Source: Streptomyces sp. 8K308 (GTDB lineage: Bacteria; Actinomycetota; Actinomycetes; Streptomycetales; Streptomycetaceae). From it: DNA of 38,097 bases. Under the pieces are notes generated by a model. The model searched no databases and was not told the DNA's origin. It was given only the letters and a program-made list of their open reading frames with translations. The translations under genes were made by a program, and so were the position numbers. The stretch lies in the NCBI RefSeq assembly GCF_004348315.1, contig NZ_SMKC01000031.1, positions 1 to 38,097 on the forward strand, written 5' to 3'. This document shows, piece by piece, positions 32,546-38,097 of the stretch; position 1 is the first letter of the stretch; the number at the start of each line of letters is the position of its first letter.

Positions 32546-33219
32546 GCAGGGTGAACAGATATCTCAGCGCGGTGCGAGCGGGAGTGCTGGTATTCGTCGC
32601 TCTCTATTCCGGCGTTCTTTGCTACGGCTTGTATGCGGAAGATGTCCTGACTATCTACTTGCTCTGCGCCCCCATATGCCTCGCGCTCGCCGGTCTGGTC
32701 TCGGCACGGCACTTGTGGCGGTCCGGGGAAGCATTGAAGCTGCGGAGGCAGATGCCTGACCAGGTCGATGTCGAGGTCGGAAAGTGGAGAGCCGAGCAGG
32801 GCGGCTACGTTCGAAGAGTCTCCATAGGCGACAAGAACTACGAACTGAGGTTAATCAGCGAGCTAGGAGCATTTCGCGGAGCTGTTCGTGAGCCGGCCAG
32901 CGGAGACTCCGTTGCATTCCATCGTCTGGCGAGAGTCTTGCCTGCCCTCGACAGCTTGGTGCGACAAGGCATTGCGGGGAAGGTCGAGTCACGTCGCATT
33001 GTGGAAACAGAGCTTCACATCTCGGCGGGAAACCAGGAGATTCTATTGAGCTTCGGTTCCCGGTACTCGATCACCCGAAACTCGGTATGGGTGGATCGCG
33101 AGCAGATCGCTGTCCGAGACGTACTCGGTTGGCGCGTGAAGCCCGGTCTCTTTCCGCGTCATTCAATGACCTGCGCCCTGGTCATTGGATTCAACTTTCC
33201 CAATGCCGTCAAATCGTGA
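32542..33219 (+). CDS. Putative membrane immunity protein 1 (RHS-linked)
   Basis: 225 residues if begun at GTG 32542, whose bases overlap the RHS stop as GTGA; a further GTG lies at 32551. Two membrane helices occupy about 12-57 (VRAGVLVFVALYSGVLCYG, then TIYLLCAPICLALAGLVSA). A soluble domain follows: VGKWRAEQGGYVRRVSIGD, then FRGAVREPASGDSVAFHR, and WVDREQIAVRDVLGWRVKP. The domain aligns with the protein at 34247. I recognise no named family. Coupling to an RHS tip is the classic immunity arrangement, so I infer immunity function. A 60-base sample at 32551 counts about 57% G+C by hand, well below neighbouring genes. Confidence 0.65.
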   Translation: MSRVNRYLSAVRAGVLVFVALYSGVLCYGLYAEDVLTIYLLCAPICLALAGLVSARHLWRSGEALKLRRQMPDQVDVEVGKWRAEQGGYVRRVSIGDKNYELRLISELGAFRGAVREPASGDSVAFHRLARVLPALDSLVRQGIAGKVESRRIVETELHISAGNQEILLSFGSRYSITRNSVWVDREQIAVRDVLGWRVKPGLFPRHSMTCALVIGFNFPNAVKS

Positions 33220-33395
33220 CCATTTCCGCAGTTTGGCCATTAGGCGGACCACGTGCCGGGGGCGATCCTGTCCGCGAGGGCGGTCTCCAGCAGTCAGAGC
33301 ATCATGTGATCACGATCACTTTGCGCTGATCGGGAAGTTGGGGAACGTGAGTCGAGGGCGGCCGCTGTGCAACGAGGAACGCGGGCCGATGGGGG

Positions 33396-33784
33396 GTTGA
33401 CCTGGCGATCAGCACCGTCGCCGCTACGGGAACCGGCGTGTGTGCGCGACCGTGGTATGCGGCGCGGGCGTGTTCGCCGTGGGAGCCGGTGCTTTGCTCG
33501 TGACCGGAGTAGGTGCTCATATGGCCGTCGCCAGTGAAGAGGACCGGTCGAGAGGGGCCTTGCAGTACTTCGCCGCACGGCCCGAAGTGAGGCGATCGGC
33601 ATTGCGTTCCGGCGCACTCTGGGGACGTGGAGCACTGTCCGGCCTTGTCCGGGTTGCGACGTCCCGGGCGTATGACTTGGCAAGCCGGGGTGGTCACGGA
33701 GGGTCGCCGCCCCTTCTCTGCAATGTCCCCAGATCGGAGTGGCGGAATGTGATCGTTAACCACATTCGGAGTTGGTTCCGGTGA
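33396..33784 (+). pseudogene. Remnant of a second RHS C-terminal tip
   Basis: From 33396 a frame reads VDLAISTVAATGTGVCA; at about 33445 the sense continues in another frame as TVVCGAGVFAVGAGALLVTG, then VGAHMAVASEEDRSRGA, to TGA 33784. The hydrophobic Gly/Ala-rich segment ending in a His (GAHMAVASEED) mirrors AAGHAAFAAATGE in the tip of the main RHS gene. The frame change has the same direction as in that gene. With no start or core in front, this is a broken tip that lost its RHS shell. The identification rests on pattern similarity only. Confidence 0.5.
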
Positions 33785-34110
33785 CTGAGAGCAGAGATGG
33801 GCGAGCAATCGACAAGGAGAAGTGTCTGACGGGGGCGCATATTTCGCTCGACGCCTTTTCAGAGGAGGGCGGTGAGTACTCGGTCTCTCTCGGTCGGCTG
33901 CTCCGCGACCGCTGGTCGGGTGCCATGCTCTGGGTCGTGTTGCCGGCGTTCTTCGGAGTATTCGTCCACTGGACCATCGGCGTTGGCCTGATAGCGGTTT
34001 CAGTATTGTTGTTCGCGGTGGTCTTCCTCTATCGGATTATCTCCGGGCATGGGGCTCGTTGCGCCGCGATGGGTGCGCTTTCCCTGGTCCTGAGTTTTGA
34101 CCTGCTGTAG
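33781..34110 (+). CDS. Putative membrane immunity protein 2
   Basis: 109 residues from GTG 33781, overlapping the stop of the tip remnant as GTGA, the same arrangement as at 32542. The first ~45 residues are soluble (VTESRDGRAIDKEKCLTG, SVSLGRLLRDRW). Two membrane helices follow (AMLWVVLPAFFGVFVHWTIG and VGLIAVSVLLFAVVFLYRI), then a third weakly hydrophobic end. No known family. Its place directly after an RHS tip remnant suggests an orphan immunity protein. Confidence 0.55.
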   Translation: MTESRDGRAIDKEKCLTGAHISLDAFSEEGGEYSVSLGRLLRDRWSGAMLWVVLPAFFGVFVHWTIGVGLIAVSVLLFAVVFLYRIISGHGARCAAMGALSLVLSFDLL

Positions 34111-34246
34111 TTCACCAGCCGGGGCGTGTTCGGGCCGGCGTCGAACGTGCCCGCCCGGACGGTGGGTGGTTCTCCCCCATGTCCAACTTTTTTGGGCGCG
34201 GTTCCGTGTTTCAGAACGCCCGAGCGCGAACGGGGTGGTCAGTCTT

Positions 34247-35077
34247 GTGAGAGATGACGGCGTGAAGTTGCTCGTCAGGTCTCTACGGCAAGGGGTCGTC
34301 GTTTCGACTCTGCTGTTTCTCCTGGTGATTGCCACTGGAGGGCTCCGGCCGGACTACTGGATGCTCTACGTCCTGTGGGCCGGTGTGTCGCTGGGCATCG
34401 GGCTTGTCCTCGTGATTCCGCACTACCTCCGGTCGAGGCAGGCCGCCCGCGCTCGCGCGCGGTCCGAAGAATTCACGGCTGCCCAGATCGACCGGTGGCG
34501 ACGAGGTGATTCCGGTTTCCGCAAGAAAGCAGAATTCTCCGGTCATGTTTTCGAGCTGCATGTGTCCGGGAGGTCGGGCAATTTTCGCGGCAGGCTTCAC
34601 GGAGCCGGAGTGGGTGACGTGATCGCCTTCCGGCAGTGGCCCAGACACCCCGGCGCTCTCAAGGGCATGCTCAAGCGTGGAGATGTCATGGGGGAGATCC
34701 TGCTGTCGCCCGGCGTCGTGATCCCTGTCACGGTGTCCCAGGAGGTAGAGAACGTAAGCATCAGGTGTGGAAGTCACCCTCCCTATCTGGTCCACCGAAA
34801 GTCGGTCGACCAGGGGCGGAGGAGTTTGGTGGTGCGCGACATCCTCGGATGGCGCATAGCCGCCGACGCTTTCCCCGGAGGAGAGGGCGTTATGCGCAGT
34901 GGTCCTGCTTTCCAGGGTGCCCGATATGGCGTGAGCGGACGGCTCCCGCAAGCGGACCCCCGCACCGGCCCGTGGCTTGATGACGGGCGGCGTCGCGGCG
35001 GGCTCTTGCGCCGCGTCGGCCAACGCGATCACTGGACTCGCGGAATGAGACAGGCGCTGGAGGGGTGCGATCGCTGA
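34247..35077 (+). CDS. Putative membrane immunity protein 3, homologue of protein 1
   Basis: 276 residues from GTG 34247; the frame is open further upstream but not protein-like, and GTG 34261 is an alternative start. Two membrane helices (LLVRSLRQGVVVSTLLFLLV, then WMLYVLWAGVSLGIGLVLVI) precede a soluble domain that aligns with protein 1: RWRRGDSGFRKKAEF with KWRAEQGGYVRRVSI, VFELHVSGRSGNFRG with NYELRLISELGAFRG, and SLVVRDILGWRIAADAFP with IAVRDVLGWRVKPGLFP. The last ~60 residues have no counterpart and may be read-through into rearranged DNA. An upstream frame also ends with TGA over this GTG (34248-34250), possibly a third vanished tip. An immunity role is inferred from the context. Confidence 0.55.
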   Translation: MRDDGVKLLVRSLRQGVVVSTLLFLLVIATGGLRPDYWMLYVLWAGVSLGIGLVLVIPHYLRSRQAARARARSEEFTAAQIDRWRRGDSGFRKKAEFSGHVFELHVSGRSGNFRGRLHGAGVGDVIAFRQWPRHPGALKGMLKRGDVMGEILLSPGVVIPVTVSQEVENVSIRCGSHPPYLVHRKSVDQGRRSLVVRDILGWRIAADAFPGGEGVMRSGPAFQGARYGVSGRLPQADPRTGPWLDDGRRRGGLLRRVGQRDHWTRGMRQALEGCDR

Positions 35078-35106
35078 TTGCCTTGCGCTCGGCCGGCTTG
35101 CCCGCC

Positions 35107-35340
35107 GTACCACAGCCATGGAGACGAGACCATCGCCGTCCGGGACGGTTCAACGAGCCGTATCACCTACCTTTTCGCGGACACCCAGGGCGCAGCGCTC
35201 CTCGCGGTCGCCTGGGGCGTGGCCCAAGCCGTCCAGCGGCGCCGGCAGCTCCCCTTTGCCGAGGAACGTGGCACCTCCATGTCAAAGTGGCCCGGCGACC
35301 GTGGCTTCCTCGGCGCCACCGAGGATCCGGTCGGCACCAT
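35107..35340 (+). pseudogene. Duplicated fragment of the RHS core
   Basis: About 230 bases match the RHS gene near 31400-31630 at most positions. Translated identities include HGDETIAVRDGSTSRITYLF versus HGEETIAVRDGSTGRITYLF, LAVAWGVAQAVQRRRQLPF, and KWPGDRGFLGATEDP versus QWPGDRGFLGATSDP. The copy ends just before the hyperconserved YDP core and runs into GTMSF then a stop. It has no start and no tip. It is a scar of tip exchange or of segmental duplication. Confidence 0.8.
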
Positions 35341-35393
35341 GAGTTTCTGATCAAATAACCGGCTGATTTGGAATCCCGGACTGGAGTGCTTTT

Positions 35394-35630
35394 GTGTGGA
35401 TCGCAGGTGTGTTGTGGGTCGTCGGATTCGTCTTGCTGGTGTGCCCGGATGCGGCCGATCGTTTCGCTGTCATTATTCAGCGGGGTATGCGTATAGACTA
35501 TGACGGCTTGCCGCGAATTGTTCGAATATGCGCGGCTGGGTTCGTAGCGCTCTCCAGTCTCATTCTTATCCTGGATATGCTGGCAAGCGTCTTCCCTGGT
35601 CTTCTCGTGGAGCCGAGTAGTGGCTGTTGA
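35394..35630 (+). CDS. Small two-helix membrane protein, putative immunity protein 4
   Basis: 78 residues from GTG 35394, with GGAG at 35383-35386. Helix 1 is WIAGVLWVVGFVLLVC (residues 2-17); helix 2 is IVRICAAGFVALSSLILILD (about 42-61). The loop holds DRFAVIIQRGMRIDYDG. No known family. It follows the RHS core fragment directly, as an immunity gene would follow a tip, and shares the lowered G+C of this island. Confidence 0.5.
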   Translation: MWIAGVLWVVGFVLLVCPDAADRFAVIIQRGMRIDYDGLPRIVRICAAGFVALSSLILILDMLASVFPGLLVEPSSGC

Positions 35631-35682
35631 AGGCGTGTGATCGGACGTGGCTGATGCTGCTCATGCCGAAGAAGCCGGCCCA

Positions 35683-36618
35683 TCAAGAAGGCGACAACTC
35701 GCGCAGCAGTTTGGGGCTCACGTAGTCGTTGATCCAGGGTGCCGACAGGTGTTCGGCGGGGACTCCGGCGAGGCCGACGGCGATGTGTTCGCGCGCGGTC
35801 TTCGCGTCTCCGATGGCGGCGTGTGCGATGCCCTGGTTGAGAAGTTGGAACGCCTGGCCCCGAAGCCAGTAAGCGGCCTCCGGAGGGGGCTGGTTCGCGG
35901 CGCGTTCCGCAAGGCGTTCCGCGTCTCGCAGGAGCGTCCTGGCGGTCGTCCTGTCGCCGGCCTTCGCCGTCTGCTCGGCCGCCCGCGCCGTGTTCGCCGC
36001 CCGTTGGGTGAGGTGTACGCCCTCGGTGCGGGTCACCGCGTCGAAGTGCTGGGCGGATTGTCGGTGGTCGCCGCGCGTCCGCCAGTGACAGGCGAGGAAG
36101 TTGCGGGACTGCGCGAGCAGTGGCCCCGACCTGATGTCCCTGGCCAGCTGTTCTGCCTCACGGAGGACCGGCACGGAACGGTCGGAGCGCATCTGGACGT
36201 GCAGCCAGCCGAGGAACGCGCAGTGTTCGGCGACGACTTCAGCCAGCGCGTCGCGCTCCTGGCCGCGCGCGTCGCGGAGGAGTCCCACGAGCACCACGCG
36301 ATGCGTCTCCGCCGCGGGCAGGAGGGGGACCGGGCCCACGACGTCGTCCGCCCGCCGCTGCGCCGCGAGGGCGCCTGCCAGAGCGTCTACGGCTGCCCGG
36401 TCGAGCCGGGTCGGGTGCCGCATCGCGTGGTCGACGCGCTCGTCTTCCTCGTTCAGGTCGAGCAGCGCTGTGAGGGCCTGCTCCAGGGCGGCTGAGGGCG
36501 CCTGCCTGCCGTTGAGGACGCGTGAGAGGTAAGCCGGGTCGTAGCGAATCTGCCGGGCCGCCTTGGCCGCACTCAGGCCTTTTCGAGCGAGTGCCGCACG
36601 CACGCTCCCGATGTCCAT
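35683..36618 (-). CDS. XRE-family HTH regulator with helical-repeat C-terminal domain
   Basis: 311 residues from ATG 36618. Residues 1-50 form an HTH (VRAALARKGLSAAKAARQI, then YDPAYLSRVLNGRQAPS). The rest is Ala-rich helices of TPR type (LVGLLRDARGQERDALAEVV, then ARTLLRDAERLAERAANQ, and LLNQGIAHAAIGDAKTAREH). This architecture is common in Streptomyces regulators whose ligands are unknown. It diverges from a small gene and a DUF7848 gene at 36768-37303, resembling the island at 4 kb, and probably controls them. Confidence 0.87.
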   Translation of the reverse strand: MDIGSVRAALARKGLSAAKAARQIRYDPAYLSRVLNGRQAPSAALEQALTALLDLNEEDERVDHAMRHPTRLDRAAVDALAGALAAQRRADDVVGPVPLLPAAETHRVVLVGLLRDARGQERDALAEVVAEHCAFLGWLHVQMRSDRSVPVLREAEQLARDIRSGPLLAQSRNFLACHWRTRGDHRQSAQHFDAVTRTEGVHLTQRAANTARAAEQTAKAGDRTTARTLLRDAERLAERAANQPPPEAAYWLRGQAFQLLNQGIAHAAIGDAKTAREHIAVGLAGVPAEHLSAPWINDYVSPKLLRELSPS

Positions 36619-36767
36619 GATCGATCGCGCTCCGATCAGTCAATGGTTCGTCAAGGCCCGACTGTATCCACACCGGCTGAATTCGGCGCAGGATCAGGGA
36701 ACAAGGTGCCCCGCGACGGGTTCGGCGTCCGGGGCCATGGCCAACAGCTGACGTGGAGGTGCCGACG

Positions 36768-37067
36768 TTGGACGACATCAGGCCGCGCCGTGCCCCGTGG
36801 GCGAGTCCGGAGGGCAAGCCCGTCTATCTGGTGACGGAAGACGACGGGAAGCTGGCGCGGTTGGCCGACTCGATGGAATCGGCTCAGCTCCACGATGCCG
36901 CCGTCGTACTGGATCACTCGCTCTCCGTCCTGGGGAACTTCGATACTCCCGAGGCCGAGTTGCGGTGTGTGGGCGAACGGCTGGCCGAGTGCCTGACGAA
37001 CACGCTGCGGGTGGCCCAGCCGGGGCGAACGCTCACTCAGGGAGATGGACGAGGGGAGGCGCGGTGA
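36768..37067 (+). CDS. Hypothetical protein upstream of DUF7848
   Basis: 99 residues from TTG 36768, chosen because GGAGG at 36755-36759 gives ideal spacing; in-frame GTG codons at 36753 and 36759 lack a ribosome-binding site. The product starts with DDIRPRRAPWASPEGKPVYL, then LARLADSMESAQLHDAAVVL and ECLTNTLRVAQPG. I recognise it only as a small Streptomyces protein found near XRE regulators. The stop overlaps the DUF7848 start (GTGA), so the two are co-translated. Confidence 0.65.
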   Translation: MDDIRPRRAPWASPEGKPVYLVTEDDGKLARLADSMESAQLHDAAVVLDHSLSVLGNFDTPEAELRCVGERLAECLTNTLRVAQPGRTLTQGDGRGEAR

Positions 37068-37303
37068 CGCGCGCGATCCACCGGTTTCGGGAGTACGAGT
37101 TCGGCCCGGACCAGCGTCCCGAGGCCGAGCCCGTGACCTTCACGATGCAATGTCTCGCATGCGGCTTGTTCAGCAGGAAGTCCGAGGACTCCGAGGGCGG
37201 TTCCGTCTGGGCCCGCACGCACCTGAGGGAGAACCCTGGTCACCTCGACTACCGGGCGCACGCCACTCGCCCGTACCGGTTCCTACCGGGCTTGTGGCAG
37301 TGA
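37064..37303 (+). CDS. DUF7848-type small protein, second copy
   Basis: 79 residues from GTG 37064, overlapping the previous stop, with GAGGGGAGG upstream. It is a clear paralogue of the gene at 3819: MQCLACGLFSRKSEDSEGGS matches MQCLSCGLFSRRSEEPEDGS, and ENPGHLDYRAHATRPYRFLP matches EHPGHLDYRAHVTRPYRFVP. The CxxC pair and His-rich stretch are kept. Function unknown. Confidence 0.78.
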   Translation: MTRAIHRFREYEFGPDQRPEAEPVTFTMQCLACGLFSRKSEDSEGGSVWARTHLRENPGHLDYRAHATRPYRFLPGLWQ

Positions 37304-37392
37304 CGTACCTGGGCCGCTGGTTGCCCGGCCCTGGTCACCTGGCCGCCGTGGAGGGCGATTCCGCGGCGGCCAACGTGGCGACGGCTGGTCGG

Positions 37393-38097
37393 TCAGCGGC
37401 CGGCGTGGGCGTGTTCCTCGGCCGGTTCGGGTGCCGTGCCGGGGGACTCCCGGAGGCCGAAGCGGTCGTGGACGGGGCGGAGCCAGGTGGGGAGCCACCA
37501 GAGGGCCGCGCCGCCCAGGCGCATCGTCGCGGGGAGGAGCGCGCCGCGGATGAGGGTGGCGTCCATCAGGACGGCGAGCGGCAGGCCGATGCCGAGGGCC
37601 TTGAGGAAGACGATGTCCGAGACCAGGAAGGCGAGGAAGACGATGGAGAGGGTGGCGGCGGCCGCCGTGACGATGCGGCCGATGCGTTCCAGGCCGAGGG
37701 CGACGGCCGCCGTCGGGTCGCCGGTGAGGTCGTACTCCTCGCGGATCCGGGAGAGCAGGAACACCTGGTAGTCCATGCCGAGGCCGAAGGCGACGGCGAA
37801 CAGCATCACCGGGACCGTGCCGGCCACGTCGCCGGTGGTGGTGAAGTCGAGCAGCCCGGACAGGTGGCCGTCCTGGAAGCCCCAGACGAGCGCGCCGAAG
37901 GTGGCGGTGAGGCCGATCGCGCTGAGCAGCATGGCGAGCAGGGGGAGCAGCACGCTGCCGGTGAGCAGGAAGAGGAGGACGTACATGGTGACGAGCAGGG
38001 TCAGGCCCGCGGCGGGGAGGTTGTCGGTGATGGCGTCGACGCCGTCCAGGTTGACGGCGGTCTGGCCGCCGACCAGGGCCTCGGCGGGGGCGGGGAG
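37393..38097 (-). CDS. MMPL/RND-family transporter, C-terminal part (partial)
   Basis: The frame is open from the window edge at 38097 to TGA 37395-37393, giving 234 codons of a larger protein; ATG 37986 is internal. Hydrophobic segments include MYVLLFLLTGSVLLPLLAML, VPVMLFAVAFGLGMDY, AAAATLSIVFLAFLVSDIVF and GIGLPLAVLMDATLIRGALL. The family hallmark GMDYQVFLLSRIREEY is present, as is LPATMRLGGAALWWLP before the tail. MMPL proteins are proton-driven exporters of lipids or small molecules; the substrate is unknown. The C-terminus is short and charged, ending EPAEEHAHAGR. Confidence 0.9.
   Translation of the reverse strand, partial: LPAPAEALVGGQTAVNLDGVDAITDNLPAAGLTLLVTMYVLLFLLTGSVLLPLLAMLLSAIGLTATFGALVWGFQDGHLSGLLDFTTTGDVAGTVPVMLFAVAFGLGMDYQVFLLSRIREEYDLTGDPTAAVALGLERIGRIVTAAAATLSIVFLAFLVSDIVFLKALGIGLPLAVLMDATLIRGALLPATMRLGGAALWWLPTWLRPVHDRFGLRESPGTAPEPAEEHAHAGR

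Noticed and set aside
35107..35340. Insertion sequence or composite transposon ends
   Set aside because: The duplicated segment encodes RHS core, is in direct orientation and has no transposase or terminal inverted repeats.
1..38097. tRNA or rRNA genes
   Set aside because: No cloverleaf with a T-loop GGTTCGAATCC-type sequence and CCA-adjacent acceptor stem, and no rRNA-like conserved stretch was noticed on either strand; a tRNA scan was not possible.

Overview
The window is high-GC actinobacterial DNA, almost certainly from Streptomyces or a close relative. The evidence is strong G/C bias at third codon positions, many GTG starts, 4-base start/stop overlaps, and Streptomyces-type gene families: a complete conservon with two P450s, an XRE/DUF5753 plus DUF397 pair, two DUF7848 genes, a TIGR04222 membrane protein and an EssC-like ATPase. 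I see no rRNA, tRNA, CRISPR array, transposase or replication origin.

Layout. 1-1329: the 3' end of an RHS toxin gene whose tip looks like a barnase-type RNase, followed by a barstar-family immunity gene. 1330-3615: a TIGR04222 membrane protein (-), a secreted rhamnogalacturonan-acetylesterase-like SGNH hydrolase (+) and a truncated GNAT gene. 3819-5826: a regulatory island with DUF7848 and a 50-residue gene (-), then an XRE/DUF5753 regulator, DUF397 and a hypothetical gene (+). 6130-12289: a LacI regulator (-) facing a polyamine-type ABC importer operon and an adenosine-deaminase-like gene, with a 28-bp perfect palindromic operator candidate between them. 12290-12689: GC-rich non-coding DNA with hairpins. 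12690-15017: a DUF1772 protein, a YheO-type regulator and a threonine-synthase-like PLP enzyme (all -), the last behind two palindromic sites. 15213-20348: a small Esx-like protein (-) diverging from a 1514-residue EssC/EccC ATPase (+). 20382-22707: a MerR regulator and an ABC exporter (-). 23029-28458: conservon cvnA-B-C-D plus CYP157-like and CYP154-like P450s. 28511-29362: a fumarylacetoacetase-family enzyme (-).

29361-35630 is the most unusual part. It holds a 5'-truncated, frameshifted RHS gene followed by an array of RHS tip remnants and small membrane proteins that look like displaced immunity genes. Two of these proteins are homologous to each other, and a second copy of about 230 bp of the RHS core lies near the end. 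G+C drops inside the array.

35683-37303 holds an XRE regulator (-) facing a small gene and a second DUF7848 gene, a partial echo of the island at 4 kb. The window ends inside an MMPL-family transporter (-).

Likely functional groups: toxin/immunity at both RHS loci; LacI-controlled uptake of a small cationic or nitrogenous solute, possibly linked to deamination; a reduced type VII secretion pair; and a membrane-associated GTPase signalling complex with P450s. All functional statements come from reading the sequence and recalling protein families. No database search was run.
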